NCBI GenBank assembly: GCA_022577435.1
Contig: JAKOON010000016.1
Location: 12,010,276 to 12,074,275, forward strand
Direction: 5' to 3'
Source: Embiotoca jacksoni
Taxonomy: Eukaryota; Chordata; Actinopteri; Embiotocidae
Length of the DNA: 64,000 bases
A program made the position numbers and the translations under genes. Positions 24,245 to 37,651 of this stretch are shown one piece after another; the stretch's first letter is position 1, and each line of letters begins with the position of its first letter. Below the pieces are notes generated by a model. That model made no database searches, was not told the origin of the DNA, and saw only the letters and a program-made list of their open reading frames with translations.

Positions 24245-26250
24245 CATCTAGGGCAGCCAACTGATGGGAGACAATAATGACCTTTATCAAATACAACACA
24301 CATTACCTGAAAAAACAAAATACAGGTATTAAGTAAGGGGTTAAAAAAAAATATATGAACCCACTCTGGCTTGTGTCTTTTATGTCCTCCTTCAACCCCG
24401 TGTTTGAGATTCGTTGTCCTCTGAGAGAACCCTTTATGTCTCTGTGTCCTTGCATCAATCTCCCAGTCAGTCTCCATGAGTAAACTGCAGAGGCAGCATC
24501 ATATGCCCCCTGACAGCCTCCATACTTTCTCCCTCTGCTCAACAAAACCGCTGAACCCTTGCCAGAGACAGAGGCATGCAGCAATGCATTCTGGGTTCCA
24601 TCTGTTTACAGTGATGTGCACTTTTCCTTTTCAGGGTCTCTGTCAGGTTTCTGTGTTTGAGCTCATGACTCAGTATAACCATCTGTTCTTTGGTTGTGGA
24701 GTGAATGGCTTCAGCTGTATCTATGTTTCTGGTTTATGCCGAGTGTGCATTTGGGTACTTTAATGCTCCATATGGAAGACAAATACAGTTTGAAACAATT
24801 TGCGTCATTTGACATGTGTAACTTATTCTTATTGTACCATGAAGAGCAACAAGTCACTGCTATTTCCTACTATAAAAATGACACACTTGGCCAGTGTGTG
24901 AGCTCCCAACAAGGTAACAACTGCTTATCTTTGTGCAGCTTTCTCATCAGCCAATCAAATTTGTAAACTTTCTGCTTTATCCATTGATTGTGATTCTACA
25001 AACAACGTCTATACTCTTACAGTAAAAAAAACTTTCACATGTACAAAAACTCGTGACCACATACACATGTGACTGTGCACATGTGAAACGTGGTTTTGGA
25101 ACATTTTCATGGTGTAATGTGTGAAGTCCATGTAGATTCCCATGTGAAGACTTTTCCACATATTTCCCCCATGTTATCATATGTTGCAATATGTGATAAA
25201 CACGTGATAACATGTGTCCCATGTGAAAAACACAGGGAACTCATGTTGTTGTTTTTTTTTGGTAAGGGTACTTGGGATATATTTGTTTATATCCAGTCAA
25301 GGTTTCTCAGTTACCCCTTATTGGTGAGAGTCCTAAACATCAAAATCCAGAGCCACGCCCTACGTGTTACAGTAACTCATCTAACCATAGGACAATCAAA
25401 ACCAAGTATCCATAAAGATACTAAGACCTTCTGGACAGTAGACATAAAATATGTGGAAAGAAATTGTCACTACTGGTGACGCCTGTTTCAAATAAAAACA
25501 GGGACTCACAAATCCAAGAAAACAGTGGTAAATACCATCAGTTTACTATAATGGTCCGTGTTGTGGACACTTTCACACTAATGCATCAACAGAAAAGGTA
25601 GTGCACTACTTTTTAAAGACATATTACAACACTTCAAAGATCCCTTCCCAGAATGTAAATTCTTTCCTATGGCCCAGCTAATTTATGAACTGGCACTTCA
25701 AGTGGTGCTGCAGTTCACCTAATCAACTGTGTTCAATTATTAAGTACAGCAGTACGTTTTCTCCTTTCACTTTCACTGTTTTTGGAATAAATTCTGCATA
25801 GAAGCAGATTTTCAAGTTGAAGCATCACAGGCAGGATAAATATGTTGTTGATTTTAAGGGGAATTGTTGATAAGAATAATAAAAAGATCAAATTAAAAAA
25901 AAACCTTATCTCCATGTCCACATTCTTTACGAAGCCCCTCTGACAGCAAACACCATGTTAATTAACACGAGGAAAAACCACATTGATACGAGTTTTAGCC
26001 TCAGTCTACCCACACTGCCTGACAACTCTCTGGCGTGATCAATGAGCCCGTTGTTTCCTGCTGTACTCTCAGTCAAGCATATTAGGAGGCATTTGTGATA
26101 TTCCCAGAGAGTAAAGATCAAGGCGGTGAGCTTATCCTCCTCTTGTTCAGCAAACGCACATTTCCCATGACAACAGATTGAAGGTGGAGTTCAGATCTTA
26201 TTATTCTCCCTCAGATCTCTTCTCTCTCCTACAGGCCAGAATTTCCAGTC
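24245..26250. other. Intergenic, includes CATGTG-rich stretch
   Basis: No gene is seen. From about 25034 to 25235 the motif CATGTG/CACATG, often followed by AAA, recurs at irregular spacing, a palindromic low-order repeat. Confidence 0.55.
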
Positions 26251-26254
26251 CTAC

Positions 26255-26380
26255 TTCCTGTGCTTATGTATTTATTCATTGCTCTTTTTCATATTGTGTG
26301 CACCTTTTTGTTCTTTCTATGCTGCTGTGACGACCGAATTTCCCCACTGTGGGATCAATAAAGTCAAAAATCTAAATACA
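26255..26380 (+). mobile_element. LINE 3' tail remnant (CR1/Rex-like)
   Basis: The segment with tttccccactgtgggatcaa followed by taaag is the typical 3' end of fish CR1-clade LINEs. Only the tail is present, as expected of a 5'-truncated insertion. Confidence 0.6.
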
Positions 26381-26689
26381 AATCTAATTAGCTTCTGTGG
26401 CTGCTGCTCAGCTCCTATATGGTTGTTTAAATCATGATAATTTTTTCCTTTTTCATGTAAATACAGAAAGGTGTCATGTTTTTTTTAAAAATAGTATACA
26501 TGGTTACATGGGGCCGGTCTGTAGTGAGACGGCATGATGAAAGTGTGTTGTGTAGTTATTACGAACCTTCAAAGAAGTATGTAACAATTCGATTTTTTTT
26601 TTTCCTTTTTTATTGTAATATCCTTTATATACACATTTTGCTTCATATGCATGTTTATGTCAGTGTGCACTGATTCATCCATCCTCCTA

Positions 26690-28560
26690 GATGGGGAAGG
26701 CTAGGGAAAAGGTTAAGCAGCAAGAGACTGAGGTGAACTTCACCAACATACACAACTGTTTACACACCTCACAACTGCCTGTTGGACTCGGCGTGATCCC
26801 GCTGCATGACCGCAATCTCACCCAGCATCTGCCCCGGAGCGAGATGCGCGTCTGCCTCCGTGTGCTGACGTACTTTGGTCCACAGTGTAACGCACGGTCT
26901 GGTACTTCCGTGGGTTCCCTCAGCACAGAGACACATGCAACAGCTGAAGTAACGGCAAATGTGTTTATTCTAACAACACAACCATCTCTCACAGTGTGGC
27001 AGGTCTGCAGCCGCCCTGCTGCTCTGCGTCCGGCGTGCTACCGCCAGTATATGTGCAGAGAGAGACAAGCACCTGCGCTAATTAACTCTCTCCCTGGCAG
27101 CGTTCCCTGAAACACTCCCCCAATCAGACCCTCCTGCAGCTGACCCACAACCACACCGAGGCTTCTGAGAAAGCTGCTGATCCAGCTCCACTCTGGAAAC
27201 TCCCAAGGTTGTGTTTGAGTCCGGATGTGTGAACGCAGACCCATTCCAATATCACTGCGAACATACTGTAGTATGCCAGAAAAAGACTGAGCCGCTGAGC
27301 AAGTCGGTGGCGCTAATGCTCGGCCCGCAAGAGGAAAAACAAAATGATTACGCATCGAAAGGAAGCGTACTCGTTCCAAATTACAGAATTTGTCTTTTTA
27401 CTTCAAATTTCTTGCTACGGATCGCAACGGATATGACCAGAGGGGTCAAAGTGCATCTTTATGATGAAATATCACGTCCCAATTGTTTACATGCTGCATA
27501 AAACAGAACATACTTTTTAAGGGTCGTCGCAGTACGTACTAATAGTCAGGAAAGTATTCGATTCCGAAACACAGAGAGACTTTGACGCAAACACCCACGT
27601 TCGCTTCCTGATTGGGTCTCATCGGTCATGACCAATCCGTCACCGACTCATCACATGACCGTTTTCCTGAAGTAAACAAAGAACATCAGCTTTGACTACC
27701 GGTTATTATTTCAACATGGGTAATGAATTACGAAAGTGTTGCTGACCTTTGTTGGGAATGCTGGCAGCTGTTGCGCAGTTAAATTCAGCTTTTCATAATG
27801 ACACCACAGACTACATGGGCAGGAGTCGAGCTATTATTCAAGTGATTGGAGACAATTCCAGAGTTTGGATACTGCTCGAGTTTTGATCTTAAAATCCCTC
27901 ATTTCCAAGTTGAAAGCTCTCCAACACTTCATACACAGTCTGGCCGTACACAATGTTTTGACCTGGTCTTGTTATCACAAGCTTCTGTTATGCCCCTGAA
28001 AACGGGGAGAAATAATCAGGAGAGTGATGTGATGATGTTTCCTCAGCGAATGCATTTACTGGAATCAATTACATACATTTACAATATACAATTTAACTAA
28101 ATATTTAACACGTGGCTACAGCAGAGCACAAAGTTTGGATTACATCCCTCGACTGGCCATTAACATGCAGCTGTGGTTGAATTAGCTCATGCAAAACGTC
28201 TTAAAGTTGCTACATTAACAATATATAAACTGTGTTAAACACTTTTACATGCATACATTAGGTCTACAGGTGAATTGACAAAATGGTGAAGTTCCGGGTT
28301 GAACGGAGCTAAGGAGCGCGCTTCACACGTGCGAATACACTTTCCACTGCTCGACAAAACTCTGTATTAACTCACTCAAAATAGGACATATACATTTTTT
28401 TTGGCACTTAGGAAATTATTGCAGTCACTTTACTACTCGAAAACAACAACAACATACCTGAAAACGGGGAGAAAATGATCACAAGTGATGTGGTGACGCA
28501 TTTACTGCAATTAGGAAAACACCGCGAAATCTCCGCGCGTGCTGCTGATCAGGCTACTTA
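26690..28560. other. CpG-richer block, unclassified
   Basis: This stretch has clearly more CpG than its surroundings (for example 26790-26900, 27290-27330, 27520-27660). Two facing CCAAT boxes (ATTGG 27611-27615, CCAAT 27632-27636) occur in it. A motif with cctgaaaacggggagaaa occurs at 27995 and again at 28457, followed both times by gtgatg and gcatttactg. Open frames of 100-140 codons are present on both strands but resemble no family I know. It could be a decayed retroelement or an orphan promoter. Confidence 0.4.
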
Positions 28561-31500
28561 GCAGATGATTGATAATGTAATTGTATCGATGCAATAATTA
28601 ACTTTTAACAAAAATGAATGAAATAAACAATGAGTGGATAACATTTTCTCAGAATTTTGAATCTATTGTATTGAGTAAGGATTATCAACAGTCAAAGACC
28701 AGGCAGAGAGTTGAACTCTCAGTACAGATCCTGTGTCCCATACACCCCAAAACCCAAAGGATCCCCTAATTATTTAACTTCAAAACTTGTCATATACATT
28801 TCTCACAGTACAAATAAATACACAAGAGGACATTTCCATAACGCCAAACTCACATCACTCATGGTGCCGAATACGAAACATTAACACATTAGTTCAGGGC
28901 ATTCTGGGAAAACCCCTATTACCTATCCCAACACACTACACTATTTCAGCACACTACCAGTTCTTGCTGTTTTAAACCCCTTTTCAACACATTTTATACA
29001 TTCTTCATCATGACGTGATCTTTTTAACCATTTTACAGGATTTTAAGGAGTATGAATTCACTCTTTTCTAAAATTATAACAGATCATTAACATTTCCACT
29101 TGTCATACTTCCCCCCCAGTAAACATTAGCACAACCTTAAAACAGCAGCAAGTCTGAAGTGCTGACAAAGAGGCGGTCAAAGTGGACCTAACTTTAACTA
29201 TTGAATACGTTGTTGGGAGTTTAGTTTATTACAAACTATAACATCTTATAAAATAATCGTGCTTAAAAAATGTGAATCTGTGAAGTGATAACTAAAACTG
29301 TCAAATAAATGTAGAGTAAAAAGTGCAGTAAGTCCTTCTGAAGAAGCTGCAGCACATAAAATACAACTATATCACTAGATGATTTTCATGTATATTCACC
29401 TTCATTTGAAGTTCAGTCATTATTCATACTGACAAATCATTTTGTTGTGCTCTCGTTCGGACAGATTATTTTCTTTTATATCTTTACGGCTGCATCTGGC
29501 TGAACGAGGACATAAATCAAATTGGTTATAAATCAAATTGCACATTTTTGTGAATACAGCATAAACTTAATCTGTAGTTAAATTTTTCCCAGTTTTTATC
29601 TAACAATTCATGCATCTCTCCATAATAATTTCAATATTTTATTCATGTCAGCCAATTATAATTTCCTTGTTTTATAATTTAAAAATTCTTATCTTTACAG
29701 GCACCTCATGTTCTCTCAGTCTCGCTCCTGTTTCAGCCGCTCCTACCTCATTTGCCCTTTTTCACTCTATGTGCACCAGCATTCGTTTCAATTTTACTTT
29801 GTAAAAAAAAACGTTCTTAACAAGTTTGCACCTGCAGGTTCCAACGTTGCTAGAACAACACACTGGGAGGATTTTGTACTGAGGTGAAATGATATGGAAA
29901 TCAAGGAAATGACTGTAAGCTGCAGTGACAAAAAATATGAGAGGGAAACAATAGAAAATTACATTATTGTGAACAATACTTCTCATAGCAATATGTTTTA
30001 CTTTCTGCATTATAATTGGAGAAAAAATATGCACACATCAAAGCGTTTCCCCGCACACACCACAGGTGGCTTTGCAGGAGATGATGTTGAATCATTTGTT
30101 GACATATGAAAATTCCATTTCGAGCATTTATTCTTATTAAACTGAATCCACATGACAGTTCAGTTATTCTTCTTTAATGTCTTTACCAGTTCTAAATCGG
30201 TCAGACTACAAATGATTCTTTCCTTTCAGCAGCTCCTTTTTTTGAGAGAGTTGTAGATGATCGCGTCAGATGTTAACACACAGGTCGTCGTCAAAAGTCC
30301 AGTTCCATGCAGATTATTTAAATCCTTTTGTTGGAGATAAGACTGCAGTGCAGAAAGAGAATAGTTTGGTTTGAGGAGGGAAAGAGAATTAGTGAGTCTG
30401 ACCAACCAGGGTCACTGTTGTGGCACATGTTCATGTCAGAGGTTGAAATCACTTATCAGGAATTAATCAGTTATTTTGAGAAAGAGACAAAATCATTAAT
30501 TAGAAACAGGAGTTAATTGGAGTCATCCTCTGAATACAGAGACCTCGTGTACACACATGCACTGTAATTGACCTTTTTGTGCTTTTTCAACTTTAATATG
30601 ATGCGTTTCAGTGCTTATAACAATGAATAATAAGGTCAATGTCTGCTGCATGCATCACTGTCATGAATGGAGGACCAAAAATGTTTGGTAAGACTTAATG
30701 TGAAATGATGCACATTCAGTTAAATGCACTATATAACTGAACAGCAGATTGCCCACCGTATTGTTATTGTTCATCCTGCATGTTTGAATTCAGGTAACAT
30801 ATAACTTCTGAACATGAGCAGAACTGGGACGCTGTAAAACTCGTGTCTGCATGACAATGAAAATGGCACTTTTTCCCACTAAGGTCTTGTTTGACCTTTA
30901 CAGAAAATGAATTACTCGACTGCAGCAAATGATTTGAGCAAAAATTCTTAGAAAGATTAACAAAGGAGACAATTCTCCACAAAGACCAGAACCGTCAATA
31001 ATGTTATTCTGTTACCAACTAATCCCAGAGTCTGATTTAGTTTATTGCTCTGTAGACTTTTATTGTTGACCACAAACTGTTTACAAGGGGAAAAAAAGTG
31101 TGTTTAGACAGGAATTTTGTATCATCCACACAAATTTGACCTCTGGATCAAAGCTATCTGTGTTTATTCACTACGAACAGCAAATGTCCCACCTGTACAA
31201 ACTAACTGTATTTGCTGTAAACAGGATGGCAAATGGTACAGTTTACCTGTGTGTATTTAGTACAGCCTCTGAACTCAAATTCATAAAGGAGCAGGTCAGG
31301 TGGAGTGCCTCAGCAAGATTAGCATCTAATTCTGTCTTTCTATTAAATGTATGTGCAATCACACTGTTAAAATATACCTTTGAGCTTACCAGTGGATGGG
31401 AATGTACTAACTTTGGCACATATTCAAACACAAAATATTAGATAAACTGAAATTGTGGCCCATTGAGGCTACTACTTGAAAGGTTACAGCATCATTAAAG

Positions 31501-31729
31501 CAGTCAAAATTCATCCAGAGGAGCACACAAATATGTGCTCCAAATTTCATGGCTAGGTTTTCAGATGACAGGTGAAAACCTTTGGGGACAATGTCAGCTT
31601 CTACAAAATGTTCAAGTTTTGAAGTTTCAGTTTGTAGGTCAGGACTAAAGTGATGAGTTTGCCAACAGTTCTACGGCCTAAATACTAGAGTCCAACAAAT
31701 TGATTGCTTGGCTGAGTTACCTATCACAT

Positions 31730-31768
<39 letters not shown>

Positions 31769-34573
31769 ACAGTGCATAAAAAGATGTTTGGGGTATTTTA
31801 GAAACTGGTCTGTATATATTTTTCAATTTTATAGTTATATATAATTATCATACTCCCAACGTTCACTGTCATTTTGAATGGTAAAATCTATGTCAGTTGA
31901 TATTATGATAACCACATTTTTCACCTTCCTCATATCGATATCAGCATTGGCCCCAAATGTCCAATATCCATTGGGCTCTACAAAAAAACACATCAGTGAG
32001 CTACACTGTTCCCTCATTAAAACGAACATACACACTATAGTTTGCTTTGAGTCACTCCCACGCTCATGTATAACTCACTGGTTCAACACAACCCATGGCT
32101 GAAAACAGTCCCCAACAAATACACAGTGTACATCAGTTTGAATAACCTTTGCTAAAAACTGCAGTGCCCAGCTGTTCCAGGAAATTACTTTTCCAAAGCG
32201 TAAGATTTACATCCTCAGTAGGAACAATTGGCCTTGGTGCTGACGGCCAGAGACAGACTGAGCAAGTCAGTAAATATTGAGAGGCAGACGAATGGATTGC
32301 TGATTTGGGCCTTTTTTTGTGGGATTTGTTCGCAACGAACTGTAAAATATCTGCCACCTTATCCTTTAGGAACAACTGCTCTGAGAAGCTGCAAAAATAA
32401 ACATGCCTTCTTATCCTCAGTACAATGTCCACATGTCTTAGACCAAATTATGGCTTAAGTAAAGTAAAGAAAAAACAGAGGTCAATATTTTGGTTTTTTT
32501 GGTGGTATGCCTTTTTTTTTTTCACATCATCTTGATAGCTTCATATTTGTAAAGCAAAACTGAAGGCAATCAAAGAGATTCAATCTGCTGTACACAGGGC
32601 CACTGATCACTTATAAATCAGTTGTAGTTGGACATTACAACCCTAAAGGGAAGGCTAAAAGTAAAGTAAATTGTTTTGGTCCATTTTTTTAGTCATGTTT
32701 CAGTAATTCTAGTCATTCTGTTTGGTATAAAAAACAGTATTTACCTCTTCAGCACATGAGTCGAAGTAAGGACGCTGGAAAGCCCCACTACGGTGCCAGT
32801 TTGCCTGCACACAATTGATTTCCAATACATGCGTCAGCAGAGAGGGGAATTTGTGCCAGGCAGCATGCTGTTTAACTTGGGACCACAGTGTCAGGCCTAT
32901 AGACACCTCCAGTAGAGCATGTGAATACAGAGCAGGCAGCGATGCCGTAAATTAGCACACAGCAGACTTTTGTTTCGATTTCTGCAATGAAACGTGTCTC
33001 ATGTCACCTGTACGTTTCAGTGGTTTTGAATTGATTTAGGGAATCTTTTATGGATCATTTATATGTTTATAAATATGTTTATATGTATAATAATTACATG
33101 TGGGTGACTCTCCGATCACCAAGTTGGATCGTCAGCTGCACTCGCAGAACTTATTGTTGCACTAAAACAAGTATTTTTTTCCAAGAGTTTGCTTCCTACT
33201 TCTGTGATACTCTTTGAGGTAACCAACAGTTTTGCCTAAAATGCATGTTTCCCCTGCTTTCTTTTTCCTCTCCTCTCTCATCTGCTTGTTATCCTGATTA
33301 CCAGCACAGCATCAAAATATTGCAAATACTGGCTTGAAAAATGCTGCTGTCATGCTTTGAATTAAGGAGGTTTGTGCCCACAAGGAGAGAGATGAAACTG
33401 GATAAATAAACAGGATCTGTCAGCAAACCAAAGTATTGCACACACTTCATCCCTTTCTGCTCTTTTTCTCACCATGTATTATTAACATTATTTAACCCAC
33501 AATAAAGAAAGATCTGTGTTCGTCTCTTTTTTTCCTTTATTACCTGCCCTGTAAAATCAGAAACATTCCACCCACGCATCCTCAGTCACACTGAACTCTG
33601 CAGCCATCTCTCAAGATAATGATAACATTGAGAAACAAAAAAGCTGAGTGTGAATTCGGCCTATTCCAGGGAAGAAGAATACAGCTTCAAGCAATAAGTG
33701 ATGAAAAAGCCACAATATCTCTTTCAGTTAGACTAGCTGAATGCTCTATCACACAAAAAGTGACAATTAAGGGAATCGGATTTGTGACAACATTAACAGC
33801 TTTAAACAAAATTGCACAGAGAAATATCCAAAGCCTTGTTATCTCCGGGCAAGAATAAAATATGTGTATCTTCTCTGCCACCAGCTTGCTAAGTTTGCTC
33901 TTTGTAAAAGGAAATCTATTTAAAATCTAGAGTTGATTCAAAATCAGACGAGCACAGAAAGACGCAGAACTACGCAACTGAGAGTTTCTCTCTTTCTGAT
34001 CCATGTGAAAACACACTACAGATCATCAATAACAAATAACAAAATATGGTTTTCAGTTGTGGCTTTTTTGTTGTTGTTCATTGTTGCCTCTATTTAGACA
34101 TCATTAAAAGTAAGCTTCCTTGTGTTTCCAGGAGCCCGTTGTTATTAACAGATGTTCTCCATATATACTAATTTTCTGTTATGCTCTGCTGTACATTGAA
34201 AATGCAAATGACTCAAAAGCAAATGACCATTCTTTATACCCTTGTTTGCATTGCAAACAAAATATCACTTTTTTAATGGAGCCTGTCTTCAGCAAATGTT
34301 GTTTGTCCATATGTTAATAAAAAATAAGGCTGCTTACTGTCTGGTACTTTTCCCCCTGTAGACAGGGGTGCTTTTATTGCAGAGGGATCTCTGCTAAATA
34401 ATTGTCAGTGATGGGATGAATGCATCTATTGTTATAATGTTGAACAAAGGGGGACAATAATAATTCAAAGATGTTAACATGGTCTCTCAGGTAGGGATGG
34501 AAAGATAAGAGGAACTCAAATAAAAGTATTGTTATTCTGAGGAAAATTATAACTAAAAATAAAGCCTGTTTAT
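28561..34573. other. Intergenic, no gene recognised
   Basis: AT-rich sequence with a poly-T run at 31734-31762 and scattered short A/T tracts. Open frames up to about 113 codons have no splice or homology support. Confidence 0.55.
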
Positions 34574-34746
34574 GGGACTGTTTACCAGAGAGACTCACAT
34601 CCAAACAAATTGTCCTATTATCCCACTTTCCCTAAGACGCAGAGCTTCACCTCTAGCACTTTTAGTGTAAGATTAAGGTTACACAGATGTGCATGCACAT
34701 ACACACACAGATACACAAATTTATTAACACACATACACACACTTTC
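34574..34746. repeat. Dispersed repeat, copy B
   Basis: Second copy of the repeat at 19051-19228, same orientation, with only scattered substitutions and small indels in the CA-rich end. It is followed by ccctaaccctgacctcaacc, a motif common in fish interspersed repeats. Confidence 0.85.
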
Positions 34747-35168
34747 ACTATCCCAGTGGCAATTTTCATTGAGATAATGCCCCTCACAACAATCACAACT
34801 AAATGTCTAACTTCAAGCATTGCCCTAACCCTGACCTCAACCTAAATCTAAACCTAAAAACAAGTTCTAATGCTCAAAAAGCAGACTCTACCTCTGGGGA
34901 CCTCAACCTATTTCCGAAGAGTGGTAAATACCCCAATGAAAGATATTCATTCTGCACCACAAAGTCCTCCTGAATCTGCCCCTGTCTTCTCTGTTCAGTC
35001 ATTCTTAGTGCAAAATGTCAATTCAACTTCTCTGTCCTACTGAACTCCTCAAAGTTTTCAGTCACTTCTGAGTTGAATGATGCTCCACAGTCACAAAAGT
35101 ACAGAGAGTAACAGTAAAAAAAAACAAAAAAAAAACAGTGTAAAAGTGGTAAACACCTCTCTGAAGGC

Positions 35169-35183
35169 TGATGCTGATGATGC

Positions 35184-35210
<27 letters not shown>
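35169..35210. repeat. GAT trinucleotide microsatellite
   Basis: About 42 bp of TGATGC/GAT repeats. Confidence 0.9.
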
Positions 35211-35214
<4 letters not shown>

Positions 35215-35426
35215 GTCAGCTCAACCCGAATGCACCTGTTGGTCATGTGCTCCGTGGGCATAGTTCATCTCATCGGGTGATTAATTGAGGGGAATGCAAC
35301 TTTTGTTTCACTTTATATAATTATATATAATTCCCACTATGACACCATTCATAAGTTTATTGTTCTTCATCTTTGGCACAGTTTACCTTAAATGTCACCC
35401 AAATTGAAATGTTTATAATTAAGAGG

Positions 35427-35560
35427 TGGGAGAAGTATTCAGCTCTTTCACTTAAGTAAAATACCAATACAGAGATATAAAAATCTTCCATGTCCTGCAT
35501 GACAAATCCACGAAACCAAGTGTACAAGCAAAAGTATTAGCAGAAAGGAACATTTAAAAT
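35427..35560. repeat. Fish interspersed repeat fragment
   Basis: The segment with gtgggagaagtattcagctc, cacttaagtaaaataccaat and acaagcaaaagtattagcag resembles a repeat very common in percomorph genomes. The class is not certain. Confidence 0.5.
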
Positions 35561-35734
35561 ATAGAAAATAAATGAGATGCATAAGAACAGATAAAATGCA
35601 TAGGAAACAGATAAAATGCATAAAATTAAACACGAATAGAGGTAAAATATAAAATAAGCAATATGCATTTCAAAGGTGCTGTAGTTCAAGTACAGGCAAG
35701 TGCAAGAGAGTTTCAATAGTAACTATCTAAAGGC

Positions 35735-36003
35735 TAATGTAAAGAGATATGTTTTGAGCTTTCTTTTAAAAGTATTAACTGAGCAGCTTCCCCAATATCT
35801 ACAGGTAGTTTGTTCCTCAGCTTTAGAGCGGAGCTGACAAAAGCTGAATCCCCAAAACAATTTCAGCCATTGCTGGAAACCGGCAATAAACCAGCAGCAG
35901 ATGATCTCAGTGTTCTTGAAGGCACATAGTTCACCAGAGAGTAAGTGATGTAACTCGGTCCGAGCCCATTAAGAGTTTTGTATGTGAGGAGGAGGACCTT
36001 AAA
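35735..36003 (-). pseudogene. LINE reverse transcriptase C-terminal fragment
   Basis: On the minus strand from 36003 one reads FKVLLLTYKTLNGLGPSYIT, then YVPSRTLRSSAAGLLPV, an in-frame stop, and ALKLRNKLPVDIGEAAQ. This is the characteristic C-terminal tail of ORF2 in CR1/L2-type LINEs (KVLLLTYKALNGLAP...LRS...LWNSLP). It is dead: the stop is internal and the catalytic reverse-transcriptase domain is missing. Confidence 0.8.
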
Positions 36004-36221
36004 TTCAATGTCATTTTAACATGCTTGGTTACGGTATCCCCTATCAAATAGTGCCTGGTTCCTGTTTGACTTTAACTGTGTCTCTTCTGGCTCTCGATCT
36101 AGCGGTGATTTTGGGGCTGTTTCTCTTGCTTCGATTTGCCTTATTGCTGGTAATGTAATTATCAGTTTCCACATACTTAGTGTTATCACACACTTCATTC
36201 TGAGTCAGTTTGCCTCAGCTG

Positions 36222-36518
36222 CTAATCCAGAGTTTTGGACGGCGTCAGAATAAATCCTGGGAGCCTGCCCAGCTGGTCCAGTGACATTAGAACATATCCA
36301 GGGGAGAGTGTCAGCCATGTCTGTGGCAGGAGGCTCGACATTTGTATAAAAATCTCTGTCTGTCCATCTTCATTTTGTATGTTGGCTGCTACAGAGTCAA
36401 CGAATCGCTCACTCTCACGTATTTGATGCATCGTTTCAATATTTTTCTCAAGCTGTTCTATCTTGTCGTGCAGTTGTTTACATTCCACGCAGCTTACCGA
36501 TTGTGCATTTTGAGGCAT
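36222..36518 (-). pseudogene. Possible LINE ORF1 fragment with coiled coil
   Basis: A 98-codon minus-strand frame with CVECKQLHDKIEQLEKNIET and HQIRESERFVDSV: a CxxC pair followed by a short coiled coil. This resembles the N-terminus of ORF1 proteins of fish LINEs. It lies just 5' of the ORF2 tail on the same strand, so the two are probably one element with a large internal deletion. Confidence 0.5.
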
Positions 36519-37566
36519 TGCTTTTCCTTCAGCGTGAGCTAGTCTGTCTCAGCTCGGCTCAAAACAAAAAAAATGATTCAAAATCCTGTTGGTAGTGAGC
36601 AAAAGTTTCTCTCCTCCTGTGCTTAATAGTACCTCTCTTAGAATATTTTTAAAAATAGCAGATTGGAGAAAAAGCACAAAGCACAGCTAAAGCAGAGAGC
36701 AAGCAGGAAGCTGCAGTTAAATGGTTTGGTCCCTCTAACTGATATCATATATGAAATCATTAGATTATTAACACTAAAGTATCAGTGTGTAAGCAGCATG
36801 TTACTGTTGTAGCTGCTGCAGGTGGAGCTGGTTTGATCTACTTTATATCCAGTTTTATATCCAGGGACAGCAGATAAATGTGAAGGGTTATGATCAACAA
36901 ATATCTTTTTGGATTTTTTTTTCTTTCAATATGATTTTTGGTCAGCTATTAGATTGTTTGAACATTTATTGAAATAAAACTGGCTGCATGAACAATGTAA
37001 CTGTAAATAATGTACAATATTACTTTTAATCAGAAATCAAATATCATTTTTAATCTCTTCTTAAACATGCCTTCCTTCTTTGAATCTGTATCTCTGTGGA
37101 AGGTGTTAGGATCATTTATTTAGACTTTAAAATTAAATGGTAAAAGGTAGAAGTGAATCTGTCTGAGCTGGTAGTCTTGTGTGTGAGGGAAAAGAGCACT
37201 AAATGGGTTGCTGCCTATGGCTTGCAGTTCGTATTATCTTATTACCTAACCTTCAGTGAGAGCAAGTGAAAATTGTACCAGTCAGGAATTCAATAAAAAT
37301 AAAATGGAGATCCACCACATCAGCACATTCATGTGCATTAGCTCTCAGCACAGATGAGAGAGAGTGTCCTACTTACAACAGTTTTTAATTGGTTGCCTTT
37401 TATTTTTGCATGTTTTTCATGTTGAGCAGTTGGCAGACTAATATCTAAACTCACCAGTCACAGAGTCGACAGACACAAAGCAGTATGCAAATGACATGTG
37501 GCTGAATCAATGCACATCGACAGACAGTAAAATGAACTCATTTCCGCCCATGCGTGCACAGACGCC
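36519..37566. other. Intergenic, no features
   Basis: No gene or clear repeat is recognised. A 5' UTR remnant of the LINE could extend into the left end. Confidence 0.5.
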
Positions 37567-37569
37567 CAC

Positions 37570-37650
<81 letters not shown>
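37567..37650. repeat. CA microsatellite
   Basis: About 80 bp of CA. Confidence 0.95.

Positions 37651-37651
<1 letters not shown>

Noticed and set aside
23502..24251. Frames rich in Thr-His or Cys-Val
   Set aside because: They are translations of CA/GT microsatellites. The same holds for the frames at 1257-1618, 2058-2332, 18257-18538, 19351-19695, 20284-20550, 22980-23320, 37458-37975, 46374-47083 and 49771-50095.
26691..27110. 139-codon frame preceded by an acceptor-like tcctcctag
   Set aside because: The protein is not recognisable and the composition fits the CpG-rich block in general. Kept only as part of that block.
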